From Pseudomonadota bacterium (GTDB lineage Bacteria; Pseudomonadota; Gammaproteobacteria; DASZBR01), in assembly GCA_021777765.1 (NCBI GenBank), contig JAJYDF010000012.1:26532-90531 (forward strand): a stretch of 64,000 nt of DNA, read 5' to 3'. The notes below the pieces were generated by a model. The model worked only from the letters and a program-made list of their open reading frames with translations, had not been told where the DNA came from and ran no database searches. Of the stretch, positions 15,881 to 25,829 are shown piece after piece (the stretch's first letter is position 1; each line of letters starts with the position of its first letter). The position numbers and the translations under genes were made by a program.

Positions 15881-18800
15881 TCAACGTCGTCGTAATGGTG
15901 ATTGAGATTGATGTGTTGATAATTCTTTATCTCTCAATGCAGGTTGTTCATTATTTTTTTCGTCGAGCGGATTCATATAAGCATGACCTCGTAATCTGGG
16001 AGAAATATTGGCACTAATTAAAGATTGAAGATGATCTACATGTTTTGGGTTGTTTATGGATTTATATAAAATATTTTTATCATTCTCATTTAATTGTTTA
16101 ATGAGGTATTTGAGTATTTCATCTCTCTTTTCTTGAATAAGAGTTATAGTAAGATGTTCAAAAGCATTATGATAATATGACCCAGGGTTATTAAGTAATT
16201 TTAACGTATCTGAAGAGGAAAGATTTGCCAACTTCAGTAATGAAATTGCTTTTTCATCATTACACTTTTCGAGCATGTTTTCAAATTTCGATGGTTCTTT
16301 AAATTGCTCATATATATTAGAAAGAGATTTTGGCCCTAAGTGATCTTTGAATAAATCAAATGTACCATCAAAAAGTGATGAAAGCATTATTAATTTTAGT
16401 TGCTCTGGATTTGCTCGTTCAAATAATGAATTTATAAATGCAGGCTTTAAAGCGCATAATGAGCAGATATTCTTAAATTGATTATTTAATAATAAATTGT
16501 CTAGTAATTGTTTTTGTTGATTCTCGCTCAATTCAAATTTTGCAAGTAATAAGTTATTTATAACATCCATTTTGTTTTCTTCAACTGCAATCTGAAATAT
16601 TGTTTGAGCAATAGGGTTATCGGGTTCCATATTTGATATGTGTTGTTTTAACAAGTCATAATTATATTGATTAAAGTAGCATATAGATAAAAGCAATTTC
16701 AAACTAATTTCTTTATTAACGTTTTCTTTTTCCATCGAAGGGTTGGTTTGTAATTGTGTTATTTCTTTGGTAATAAGAGAGACTATTTCTGATAAATTTT
16801 GTGAATTGGTGAATAAAGGAAAATTTGTATTATTTACTAGGTCATCTATAGATGGTATATAAGTGCCACTCTCTTCTGCTATTTGCCGTGCTTTCCAACT
16901 GTTAACTAGATTTTGAAATAGTCCTAGTGTTGGTTGTGGAATGACTTCTTTAATGCCCGGATTATTTTCCAAAGAAATTTGAAAATAATTATCATCTCTG
17001 CAACATAACATTGAACCACCAATAATTAATATATAAAAATTTTTCATGTATTCTGTCAAGATTGGAGTTTGATCCTTTCTTGTAGATGGTAATGTTTTGT
17101 TATATACAATGCTTTGAATAAGTTTTGATGTTACCCAAGGATGTTTAGTCACCAACTCTGTATTTACAGTATCAGGTGATGAGTAGTATGCAACAGCTTC
17201 CATGTTATGCGTAAATACTAATCCATTATGGACATTTTTATGTTTATCAAAATAATCAACCATAGAAGGTACATTTAGAAGATTGTGTGATTCCTCAACT
17301 TGTGTAAGAGCGGATAGAAGTACCAAATCTTTTTCGATCAGACTGTCCACAACATCTTTCCACCCATTTGTTATTGCATATTCTGTAAACGATAAGTTTT
17401 CTGATAAAGGAGGTAATGATTCGAGTCTGATACATATATATTCAACTAGTTTGCGATTATTAGTTGGTACAGCAGCAACAAGTAATGCACGATGAGCAAA
17501 AATATTGTCTGATTGTAGTATCTGATCGAGAGTGGGGTCTGAGATAATCGTGTCGATGGGATAGCCATTATTTATGAGTGTAGATATTTTGCTTGCGAAA
17601 GTGAGGCTAATTAAATTATTGTTGAAGTTAAGATCTTTATGTAGTTTATCTGCTACTTCTTTCCACTTTTTTAGTATAATATCGTATTTGTTTTGAATTA
17701 AATTGTTAATTGCATTAATATTTAACCGATGATCCTCATCAGTAATACCCATTGTTTGTAAATAGTCAATCAATAATTGATATTCAGCTGAACCATCTGA
17801 ATGAGACTTCATATAATCCATAAATGATTCATAAAAAGCTATTTTCCATTTAGATAATTGAAATATCGGTAATGCATTTGGGTTTGATAAAGCGTCTGAA
17901 AATGAATTATCACCCGAGCCTGCAATAATATTCGAAGTAGAGATTAATATTTTTCGATCGTGTTCATTTAGCCCTTGAAAGTCTATACATCTGCACACTT
18001 TACCATTTTTATCACCAGAGATAGGAATAACTTCTTCTGTTCCATCCGGTTTTATTTTAATAAGGGATGATATATTTTTTTCTCTCAGTATGGCAATTAA
18101 TGATTGATCGTTCAGATATTTATGAGGTATGAAAACATCAATATTATTTTTATTAACGCTAGAATCAATACTGATTGATATAAAGTTATTGCAAGCCTGC
18201 TGATTTTGCACATAACCTACAGTGAGATAATTATTCGAAAAATAATTTGTTACTTTATCTGAAACATTTGAAAGATTGCTTTTTTGTAAGAGTGTTAAAA
18301 GATTTTTATTTTCAAGATTTAACAACGATTCTAATTTTTCTTGATCGTTCGTTGCACGATGAGCTTGTTCCCAAATCTTTTCGTCAAATTTGACACCAGC
18401 ATCAATCTTTCTAAAGCCCAGTGAACATTCTGCATCAAGTAATCGTTGTTTTTCCATCTCCGGTGTTTTTACCATAGGTCCATATTCACAAATTGACAAT
18501 TTAAAACAATTTGGTTTTACATAATTGAGTAAATATCGATTATGCTTGATTTTCATTGATACATTTAAATATAAATCGGTATTTTGCAGATGATGAGAAA
18601 GTTCCGGGCTATTTTTAATAGTATGGAAGACCCTTTTTTCTAGACTTTCATCGTTTTTATCATCAGGTGACCAATCTGTTAACAAGACAATATTTTTCTT
18701 GTACTCTTGGTTTTGTATCAGTTCGGGATGTGATAGTGGACTAGTATAAACTTGCTTCTTAAGATCTTCTTCTATTAAATTGGAGGCAATTTCGCTCTTT

Positions 18801-18991
18801 TTTGAATCAATTAAAGCTATTAATTTAATTTGTGTATCTGTTCCTTCATACTGCTTAGCCAATTCAGAATACATGTCTAAACCATGTTTAAAATCACCCA
18901 ATCCATCAGGATTGTTATATACAAACACAGTGATGTATTTTACAGGGTTGGATTGATTCTCAGTATCTAACTTGGGAGGTGTAGTACTCAT
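15881..18991 (-). CDS. Giant orphan protein, tandem paralogue 1; effector candidate
   Basis: A 1036-residue protein that is clearly homologous along its length to the next gene (19051-22221). The N-terminus opens with VKYITVFVYNNPDGLGDFKHG, resembling the first strand and loop of a GT-B-type glycosyltransferase. Near residues 355-375 lies AGSGDNSFSDALSNPNALP, similar in shape to the nucleotide-sugar loop of that fold. Residues about 450-1000 are helical and look like degenerate ankyrin-type repeats (HRALLVAAV...LVEYICIRLESLPPL). The last 40 residues are polar and end SPLRRR. There is no signal peptide. Glycosyltransferase activity is a guess from pattern only. The convergent aroDE stop is two bases away. 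Confidence 0.7.
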   Translation of the reverse strand: MSTTPPKLDTENQSNPVKYITVFVYNNPDGLGDFKHGLDMYSELAKQYEGTDTQIKLIALIDSKKSEIASNLIEEDLKKQVYTSPLSHPELIQNQEYKKNIVLLTDWSPDDKNDESLEKRVFHTIKNSPELSHHLQNTDLYLNVSMKIKHNRYLLNYVKPNCFKLSICEYGPMVKTPEMEKQRLLDAECSLGFRKIDAGVKFDEKIWEQAHRATNDQEKLESLLNLENKNLLTLLQKSNLSNVSDKVTNYFSNNYLTVGYVQNQQACNNFISISIDSSVNKNNIDVFIPHKYLNDQSLIAILREKNISSLIKIKPDGTEEVIPISGDKNGKVCRCIDFQGLNEHDRKILISTSNIIAGSGDNSFSDALSNPNALPIFQLSKWKIAFYESFMDYMKSHSDGSAEYQLLIDYLQTMGITDEDHRLNINAINNLIQNKYDIILKKWKEVADKLHKDLNFNNNLISLTFASKISTLINNGYPIDTIISDPTLDQILQSDNIFAHRALLVAAVPTNNRKLVEYICIRLESLPPLSENLSFTEYAITNGWKDVVDSLIEKDLVLLSALTQVEESHNLLNVPSMVDYFDKHKNVHNGLVFTHNMEAVAYYSSPDTVNTELVTKHPWVTSKLIQSIVYNKTLPSTRKDQTPILTEYMKNFYILIIGGSMLCCRDDNYFQISLENNPGIKEVIPQPTLGLFQNLVNSWKARQIAEESGTYIPSIDDLVNNTNFPLFTNSQNLSEIVSLITKEITQLQTNPSMEKENVNKEISLKLLLSICYFNQYNYDLLKQHISNMEPDNPIAQTIFQIAVEENKMDVINNLLLAKFELSENQQKQLLDNLLLNNQFKNICSLCALKPAFINSLFERANPEQLKLIMLSSLFDGTFDLFKDHLGPKSLSNIYEQFKEPSKFENMLEKCNDEKAISLLKLANLSSSDTLKLLNNPGSYYHNAFEHLTITLIQEKRDEILKYLIKQLNENDKNILYKSINNPKHVDHLQSLISANISPRLRGHAYMNPLDEKNNEQPALRDKELSTHQSQSPLRRR

Positions 18992-19050
18992 ATTAAATCT
19001 TAATATTTTAATAATATTAATTTGAGTATAGTATAAAAATTTTAAATTAT

Positions 19051-22000
19051 TTATTTAAACTTAGGTGGTCTCAATGATGATGATTCATCAGGTGATGGCT
19101 GTTCATTAGAACTTTTTTCACCCAAATTCATTAATGATGTGGTTTCAGGTGACGGCTTTTTATTATCACTGGTATTTAGATAGGTATGTGCGCGCAATTT
19201 GGGTGAAATAGTTGGGCTATTGAATGATCTAATATGTTTTACGATATCTGAGCTCATACTGAGAGAGTTACATAAAGTATTTGTATCTTCATCGTTCAAC
19301 TTGCTAATAAGGTATTTGAGTGTTTCTAATCTATTTTCCTTGAAAAGTGTTTTAGTAAAATCTTCCCAAGCACCACGATACTTGGATACTGATTCGTTCA
19401 ATAATTTTAACGTATCTGATGAGGAGAGTGTTGCGAGGTTTAGTATAGAAATTATTTTTCCATCATTAGCCACCTCAAGGATTTTATCAAAATTAGATGG
19501 TTTCATGATTATCTGAGATATATCAATAATAGATGTTATATTAATATTCGCATGACTTAGATTATTTCTTATTAAATTAAATGTACCGCTTAGCAGTGAT
19601 TCTAATACCATGGGTTCTATATAATGTGGATTTGAATTTAATTTCTCAAATAATGGAATTATAAAAGCTGGGCTTAACGTGCATAATCCGCATATATAAT
19701 CAAATTTATTGTTTGACAATAGGCTGTCAAGTGCCTGATTTCTTTGATCATCGCTCAAATTGAAATTTGCGTAAATTAAATTTTTCATAACATCTGTCGC
19801 ATTTTCCTCAAGAGCAATTTGAAAAATTTGATAAGCAATATGATTCACAGATTCCAAATTCGTTAATTGTATTTTTAGCAGGTCATAATGATTTTGATTA
19901 AAATAGCAAAGCGATAAAAGTAATTTTAAACAAATTTCCTTGTTAACTTGTTCATCTTCCATTGATGGATTGCTATTTAATTGTGTTAATTCATTGGCTA
20001 TGAGAGATACCACTGCTGATAATTTTTGTGAATGTGAGAACACCGGGTGGTTTGCATTGTTTACCAGGTCAACTATAGATGGTATGTAGGCACCATTATA
20101 TTCTGCTAATTCCCTTGCTTTCCAGCTATCAACTAAATCTTGAAATAATTCTAAAGTTGGTTGTGGAATAGGTTCTCTATTGATCATATTATGACTCAGA
20201 GAAATCTGGAAATAATTATCGTTTTTACAACATAATATTGAATAATCTTTAATTAATATATGAAAATTTTTCATATATTCAGTCAAAATAGGCGTGCTGT
20301 CATGTGATGATGGGAATGTTTTGCAGTATTGAAGCGTTTGCATGAGTTTCGATTTTAGCCACGGCGCTTTATCTAACCAACTAGAGGATTTATTTAATAC
20401 AATGGTTACCCTATCTTGCAGGCTCTGCAGGCTATGTAGGTGCATTAATGCAATGTTTACATTTTGATGATGATTAAAATAGTTAATTATGCCTGGTTTA
20501 TTATTAACGACCTCTGACATGTTCGCACGCGCAAGATCAGATAAAAAAACGAAATCTTTTTCTAATAAAATATTTACAACATCATCCCAACCATTTAGGA
20601 GCGCATATTCTGTCAATGATGATTTATCTGATAGAGGTGGTAGCGATTCAAGCTTGTTACACATGTATTCAACTAATTGACGGTGGTTATTTGATACAGC
20701 AGCCACAAGTAATGCGCGATGATCGAAAATATTATCAGATTTTAATAATTGTTCTAAATTGAAATTTGATATAATTGTATCCGTTGGCACACCATTATTT
20801 ATTTGTGCATATATTTCACTTGCTAGCTTGAGACTTTTTAAATTATTGTTAAAATTAAGATCTTTGTGCAATATATCAAATACTTCTTTCCACTTCTTTA
20901 GGATCGTATCGTGATGGTGTATAACCAAATTGTCAAACGTATGTATATTTAAATGATGCTTTTCATCAGTAATTCCCATTGTGCTTAAGTATTCAATAAG
21001 TAATTGGTATTCAGCTGATCCGTCTGAATGAGATCTCATGTAGTCAAGAAATGATTCATAAAAATGTTTTTTCCATTTGGAGAGTTGAAAAATAGGCAAG
21101 GCGTTGGGGTTTGATAAAGCATCGGAAAATGAATTATCACCTGATCCAGCAATAATATTTGCAGTAATGCTTAATATTTTTCGATCGTGTTCATTTAAGC
21201 CTTGATAATCAATACATCTACAGACTTTGCCATTTTTATTATCAGAAATTTGGATAATTTGTTCAGTGCCATCCTGTTTTATTTTAACAAGGCTTGCAAT
21301 ATTTTTCTCCTTGAGTAAATTGATTAATAATTCATCATCGATAAATTTATGAGGAATGATAATATCAATTTTATTTTTATTCTGGCATGAATCAATGCTG
21401 CCCGCTATAAAATAATTGCAAGCCTGCTGATTTTGCACATAGCCAATAGAAAGAAAATGATCTGTAAAATAATTGTCGCGAGTGCTTGAAGTATCTGGTT
21501 GATTATTTTTTTGTAGCAATAGCAATAGTTTTTTATTTTCAATATTGGTCAGAAGAGCTAATTTGTGTTGATCATTTATAGTACTTTTCGCTTGTTCCCA
21601 TATCTCTTCGTCAAATTTTATCCCGGCGTCAGTTCTTCTAAATCCCAGTGAACATTCTGCAATGGGTAGTGGTTGAAGGCCCGACAACTTTTTTGTTTCC
21701 ATCGGCCCATATTCACATATAGAATATTGAAAACATTTTGGTTTTACAAAATCAAGTAAATATCGATTATAATCGATTTCCACTGATACATTTAAATAAA
21801 AATCGGTATTTTGCAGATGATGAGATAGCTCTGGGCTATTATTAATACCGCGTGTGACCATTTCTTTAAGTCTATTTTTATCTTTCTCATCAGGCGACCA
21901 ATCTGTGAGCAATATGATATTTTTTTTGTGCTCTTCTTTTTTTACCTGTTCTGGGTGAGTCAATGAGTTAAAGTAAACTTGTTGCTGAAGATCTTTTTCT

Positions 22001-22221
22001 ATCACATGAGATGCAATTTCGCTTTTTTGGGAATCAATTAAGGCAATTAACTTAATTTTTGTATCTGTTCCTTTATACTGCTTGGTCAATTCAGTATAGA
22101 TGTCTACACCATGTTTGAAATCACCTATTCCATCAGGGTTATTAAAAACAAAAACAGTGATGTATTTTACTGGGTTAGATTGATTTTTCTCAGCATCTAA
22201 TATAGGAAGTACTGTACTCAT
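19051..22221 (-). CDS. Giant orphan protein, tandem paralogue 2; effector candidate
   Basis: A 1056-residue protein that shares the N-terminal NNPDGIGDFKHG, SICEYGPM, ECSLGFR, CRCIDYQGLNEHDRKIL and AGSGDNSFSDALSNPNALP motifs with its neighbour at 15881-18991. The C-termini differ most and end in a Ser/Glu/Pro-rich tail (SSLRPPKFK). The DNA before both starts is also shared (TAATTTGAGTATAG-like, read on the plus strand at 19017-19035 and 22241-22262). The promoter was therefore probably duplicated with the gene, and each copy may be expressed on its own. The fold assignment (GT-B-like N-terminus, ankyrin-like C-terminus) is tentative. No ribosome-binding site is obvious. Confidence 0.7.
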   Translation of the reverse strand: MSTVLPILDAEKNQSNPVKYITVFVFNNPDGIGDFKHGVDIYTELTKQYKGTDTKIKLIALIDSQKSEIASHVIEKDLQQQVYFNSLTHPEQVKKEEHKKNIILLTDWSPDEKDKNRLKEMVTRGINNSPELSHHLQNTDFYLNVSVEIDYNRYLLDFVKPKCFQYSICEYGPMETKKLSGLQPLPIAECSLGFRRTDAGIKFDEEIWEQAKSTINDQHKLALLTNIENKKLLLLLQKNNQPDTSSTRDNYFTDHFLSIGYVQNQQACNYFIAGSIDSCQNKNKIDIIIPHKFIDDELLINLLKEKNIASLVKIKQDGTEQIIQISDNKNGKVCRCIDYQGLNEHDRKILSITANIIAGSGDNSFSDALSNPNALPIFQLSKWKKHFYESFLDYMRSHSDGSAEYQLLIEYLSTMGITDEKHHLNIHTFDNLVIHHHDTILKKWKEVFDILHKDLNFNNNLKSLKLASEIYAQINNGVPTDTIISNFNLEQLLKSDNIFDHRALLVAAVSNNHRQLVEYMCNKLESLPPLSDKSSLTEYALLNGWDDVVNILLEKDFVFLSDLARANMSEVVNNKPGIINYFNHHQNVNIALMHLHSLQSLQDRVTIVLNKSSSWLDKAPWLKSKLMQTLQYCKTFPSSHDSTPILTEYMKNFHILIKDYSILCCKNDNYFQISLSHNMINREPIPQPTLELFQDLVDSWKARELAEYNGAYIPSIVDLVNNANHPVFSHSQKLSAVVSLIANELTQLNSNPSMEDEQVNKEICLKLLLSLCYFNQNHYDLLKIQLTNLESVNHIAYQIFQIALEENATDVMKNLIYANFNLSDDQRNQALDSLLSNNKFDYICGLCTLSPAFIIPLFEKLNSNPHYIEPMVLESLLSGTFNLIRNNLSHANINITSIIDISQIIMKPSNFDKILEVANDGKIISILNLATLSSSDTLKLLNESVSKYRGAWEDFTKTLFKENRLETLKYLISKLNDEDTNTLCNSLSMSSDIVKHIRSFNSPTISPKLRAHTYLNTSDNKKPSPETTSLMNLGEKSSNEQPSPDESSSLRPPKFK

Positions 22222-22388
22222 GTTAAATCGAAAAATTTATAATGTTAATTTGAGTATAGTTTAAAAATTTGTTAATCAGTTGGTTTTATGGAGGATTTTT
22301 TAGAGTGCGATGAGTGGTTCTTTTCAATTTTGCTAGTTTTAAAGATGAGTTTGTTTATGCCTATTTTAGGGTGGTGTCTTAAGCTGTA

Positions 22389-23342
22389 TTATTGAGGATT
22401 TTTACTCGGCGTTAAACCGGCTTTTTCTTCTTTAGAGAAGTTTGCTACAACTTTTACTTTCACACTCTTATTTTGATTTTCAGTGATAAATTTTTCTTTT
22501 GCTTTTTGTGGTGAATAATATTCTGAGTAAAATAAACTGGCCCGTAATAACCATTTTGGTTTTTCAGCTTGAGGCGTATCTTTGCCTGACATCCACTGAT
22601 TAAATCGAGCAATTAATCGTTTACCTATCTCAGTATTTTGATAATTTAAAATATATTCATAAGCAGGAATTGCTCTAGCAATTAATATATTTTCAGTTTT
22701 TCTCTTTTTTTTCTGAACTTCATCTGGAGAATCGTCAGCATTGATTTGTGGTATATCTTCAATGGCTAATCCTTTAGGTAAATTGGTATTTTCTATTTCA
22801 ATTGTACCTCCCATTAATAATTCTGCTATTGAGAAAGAAACTTGCTGTTTTATTTCTGATTGAGAAGATGGATTATTTAAAATTTCAGTATAAGCATAAA
22901 AAGAACGATCTGCTCTTCCGTGGCGATTAGATATTTCAGCGTCAAGAAGAAGTGTCGTTGCCAAGTTTATTTCTTTACATGATTGAATATAAATGTCCCA
23001 CTGATTAAATGCGCTCTGGCTAACTTCTTCACTAGGAATGATCATTTCACTTTGATCGTTTTTAAAAGAAAATAAATGATCACTGACGGTGTTTAATAAC
23101 TGTGAAATAAATGTTTGGGGTAAAATATTATTACCTATTCCAATTTTTACAATTTTTAAACATGAGTCAAAATCTTTTACAGTTGTAGAATATTTGAAGC
23201 GATTTTCCATTTGTTTGGCTATAAATTCTTTAGAGTCTGGATAGTCGTGGAGAATTGATTTTATGAATGGCTCAATTAAATTTTCATTCAAAGGTGTGGA
23301 TTTTAAAAGTAATGCTAGTTCTGTTAGATTGTTTGGTTGCAT
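22389..23342 (-). CDS. Hypothetical helical protein
   Basis: This protein has 317 residues from the ATG at 23342 (MQPNNLTELALLL). A longer frame reaches 23384, but its extra codons lie inside the REP repeat at 23351-23393, so they are probably not coding. The GAGGGTG of that repeat falls about ten bases before the ATG and could act as the ribosome-binding site. The protein is helical, with a central KKKRK cluster (about residue 210) and a TPR-like look (SIAELLMGG, AIPAYEYILNY). There is no signal peptide and no recognised domain. It may be another secreted or regulatory protein. It shares orientation with the giant paralogues. Confidence 0.65.
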   Translation of the reverse strand: MQPNNLTELALLLKSTPLNENLIEPFIKSILHDYPDSKEFIAKQMENRFKYSTTVKDFDSCLKIVKIGIGNNILPQTFISQLLNTVSDHLFSFKNDQSEMIIPSEEVSQSAFNQWDIYIQSCKEINLATTLLLDAEISNRHGRADRSFYAYTEILNNPSSQSEIKQQVSFSIAELLMGGTIEIENTNLPKGLAIEDIPQINADDSPDEVQKKKRKTENILIARAIPAYEYILNYQNTEIGKRLIARFNQWMSGKDTPQAEKPKWLLRASLFYSEYYSPQKAKEKFITENQNKSVKVKVVANFSKEEKAGLTPSKNPQ

Positions 23343-23350
23343 ATTTAAAA

Positions 23351-23393
23351 CACCCTCATCCGCCTTCGGCACCGTCTCCCGCAAGCGGGAGAA
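23351..23393. repeat. REP-type repeat, extended form
   Basis: The extended unit starts CACCCTCATCCGCCTTCGG and continues into TCTCCCGCAAGCGGGAGA. It is the long form of the palindrome family, also present at 28936, 29010 and 62186. Confidence 0.85.
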
Positions 23394-23505
23394 TGAAAAA
23401 ATATTCAGACAATTTAATGAAATATATTAGTACAGAGGATCACATATCTCTAATTATAGTGAATAATTGAATAAGACAATAACATATTATTAAAATGATT
23501 TTTTG

Positions 23506-24102
23506 TTAAGAACTAGTAATGGTTAAATAATTTTGGTGCAGTTTATTCACTTGCTGTTCTAATAGCATTAAATCGCCATTATTGTTTATGACATCATCTG
23601 CTTCTGCTAACCTCTCATCACGGGACACTTGCGATTGAATTATTGCCAAAATATTTTCTTTTGCAGTGGCATCGCGTTTTTGAACACGATCAATTTGTAA
23701 ATGTTCAGGAGCATCAACGACTAAAATACGATCTACTAAATCCCCCGGATTTGTTTCAACTAATAAGGGAATTACAACAATACAATAAGGAGATTGTAGT
23801 GTTTTAATGATTTCTCTGATGCGAGAATAAATGGCGGGATGTAAATGTTGTTCAAGCCAAATGCGATCTTGATCATTAGCAAATATGAGATCTCGTAACT
23901 CACGACGTTTTAATGAACCATCATGATCAATAATTTGTGGACCAAAATATTTGCTAATTTCAACAAGTAATGGTGAACCTGGGGCAACGACTTCACGCGC
24001 GATTTCATCGGAATCAATAATTGGCACACCTAATTGCTGAAATAATATTGCTACTGTCGATTTGCCACTGCCAATGCCACCAGTGAGACCAATGATTAAC
24101 AT
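23506..24102 (-). CDS. coaE: Dephospho-CoA kinase
   Basis: It catalyses the last step of CoA synthesis, phosphorylating dephospho-CoA on the 3'-OH. The protein has 198 residues. The P-loop LTGGIGSGKST is at residues 6-16, DSDEIAREV follows near 31-39, and PLLVETN is in the lid region. It is the last gene of the pilin/pilB/pilC/pilD/coaX/coaE block. Association of coaE with pilD is common in gammaproteobacteria, and here coaX is inserted between them, separated by three bases. Confidence 0.95.
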   Translation of the reverse strand: MLIIGLTGGIGSGKSTVAILFQQLGVPIIDSDEIAREVVAPGSPLLVEISKYFGPQIIDHDGSLKRRELRDLIFANDQDRIWLEQHLHPAIYSRIREIIKTLQSPYCIVVIPLLVETNPGDLVDRILVVDAPEHLQIDRVQKRDATAKENILAIIQSQVSRDERLAEADDVINNNGDLMLLEQQVNKLHQNYLTITSS

Positions 24103-24105
24103 TCA

Positions 24106-24879
24106 TTATCTCACGTTTTTCGCCAATGCCAGTCTTAATCCTTGCAATACTAAATCAGGGATAATTGCATCAAATATTTTTTCTTTTTCTAATAAATAAG
24201 CGAAACCACCAGTACCTAATACAACAGTTGGTTCATTCTTGAAAGTTTCTTTGATGATATTTTTAATAACAAGCTGAGCTGCGCCTAATTGGCCATAATA
24301 CAATCCAGATTGAATATTATCTTCTGTTGTTTTACCTAAAGTCTGATCGGGTTTAACTATTTCAACGGTGGGTAATTTTGCTGTATTAAGATGTAAAGAT
24401 TCCATCGCTGTTTTAAATCCAGGTAATATGACACCACCTAAATAAGTATGATCTGCTGATATCGCACAAAAAGTGGTCGCTGTCCCAAAATCACCTAAAA
24501 TAATATTTTGCTGCGGATAATAATGAGTGGCTGCAATTGAATTTGCCATGCGATCGGAGCCTAATTCTAATGGATTTTTAATATGTAATTTAAGGCCTGT
24601 TTTAACGCCGGCTCTTAATATAAATGGTTCTAGATTGAAATATTTAACGCAGGCTGCAGTGATGGAATAATCAATCGATGGTACAACAGAACACATTGAT
24701 ATATGAGTTATATTTTCATAGGCGATGCGATTTTCACGCAAAACTTGTCGTAAAAAAGTACCTACTTGATCTGATGTCCCTACTTGATCTGTGGAATAAC
24801 GAAATCTTAATTTAATTTCTTCGCCATCGAAAACACCACCATAAATATGTGAATTACCTACATCGAGACATATAATCAT
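24106..24879 (-). CDS. coaX: Type III pantothenate kinase
   Basis: It phosphorylates pantothenate, the first committed step of CoA synthesis. The protein has 257 residues from the ATG at 24879 (MIICLDVGNSHIYGG). A longer frame to 25014 overlaps the end of pilD and adds 45 residues with no family match, so it is rejected. The acetate/sugar-kinase-fold motifs are DVGNS, SDRMAN, GDFGTATTF and GGVILPG. It lies directly before coaE, so the first and last steps of the pathway are paired. Confidence 0.94.
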   Translation of the reverse strand: MIICLDVGNSHIYGGVFDGEEIKLRFRYSTDQVGTSDQVGTFLRQVLRENRIAYENITHISMCSVVPSIDYSITAACVKYFNLEPFILRAGVKTGLKLHIKNPLELGSDRMANSIAATHYYPQQNIILGDFGTATTFCAISADHTYLGGVILPGFKTAMESLHLNTAKLPTVEIVKPDQTLGKTTEDNIQSGLYYGQLGAAQLVIKNIIKETFKNEPTVVLGTGGFAYLLEKEKIFDAIIPDLVLQGLRLALAKNVR

Positions 24880-24953
24880 TGTTAGTACCCTTAGATAGAA
24901 CAAGCGGACTATTTTAATCTTCAGCAGCTGTTCACACAAGTAGTTGTGTGTAA

Positions 24954-25829
24954 TTAAAGGGAGGAGATGAATATAAAATGATTGAGGATATTTTGGCCCC
25001 AGATCAAACCACATAATCCTGCTATTGCCAAAAATGGTCCGAATGGAATGAGTGATTGTCTATTCAGTTTTCGCAGACAAATAAAAATTATGCCAAATAA
25101 ACAACCCGATAAAGATGCAATTAAAACCACGAACGGTAATATTTGCCAACCTAACCAAGCACCTAATGCGGCTAATAATTTACAATCGCCTAATCCTAAT
25201 CCTTCTTTTCCTGTTATTGAATAATAAGCAAATGCAATTAGCCATAAAAAAAGATAACCACTTACTGCGCCAATAACCGCTGAGGTCAAATCAGTAAATA
25301 ATCCATTGAGATTGAACAATAAACCTAGCCATAATAATGATAGCGTCATTATATCCGGTAATATTTTTTCATTGATATCAATTAGTGCGAGTGATAATAA
25401 AAACCAAGCGAATATTAATGCTGCAATTAATTGAATATGAATTCCATAATGCCATGCTAAATAAATGCTCAATAATAAACTGAAAAATTCAACGAGTGGA
25501 TAATGAATAGATATGGATTGTTTACAATAAGCACAATGACCTTTTAATAAAAAATAACTTAATAAAGGAATATTTTCCCACCACCTTAATTGATGTTGAC
25601 ATTTGGGGCAGTGTGAAGCGGGTAATGCCAAATTAAATGTGGATGGTATTGTTATTTTTATTTTACTATCGAGTGTATTTGTTAGGTCATGTTGCGCTTG
25701 ATAGAGCATCAATGGCAATCGATAAATCACCACATTGAGAAAACTCCCAATCATTAATGAAATTACGCCAATAGTGAAAATAAAAAATAAAAAATGTGAT
25801 TGCCAAAATTCCATATTTAGATAATTCAT
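24954..25829 (-). CDS. pilD: Type IV prepilin leader peptidase / N-methyltransferase
   Basis: This inner-membrane aspartic protease cuts and methylates type IV pilins and pseudopilins. The protein has 291 residues with about seven or eight membrane segments. The cytosolic loop carries the paired cysteines CPKC and CAYC (about 74-77 and 100-103). Catalytic aspartates are in LALIDINEKILPD and in GLGDCKLLAALG. Its start overlaps the end of pilC by four bases (ATGA), so the genes are coupled. Confidence 0.95.
   Translation of the reverse strand: MNYLNMEFWQSHFLFFIFTIGVISLMIGSFLNVVIYRLPLMLYQAQHDLTNTLDSKIKITIPSTFNLALPASHCPKCQHQLRWWENIPLLSYFLLKGHCAYCKQSISIHYPLVEFFSLLLSIYLAWHYGIHIQLIAALIFAWFLLSLALIDINEKILPDIMTLSLLWLGLLFNLNGLFTDLTSAVIGAVSGYLFLWLIAFAYYSITGKEGLGLGDCKLLAALGAWLGWQILPFVVLIASLSGCLFGIIFICLRKLNRQSLIPFGPFLAIAGLCGLIWGQNILNHFIFISSL

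Noticed and set aside
23394..23471. 25-codon plus-strand frame using the REP sequence as ribosome-binding site
   Set aside because: It arises from repeat DNA and low-complexity sequence, with no conservation evidence.
24750..24810. Near-repeat of DQVGTS in CoaX as a recent duplication
   Set aside because: The family normally has a TDxxRTxDExG pattern here, so the repeat-like look fits ordinary alignment.
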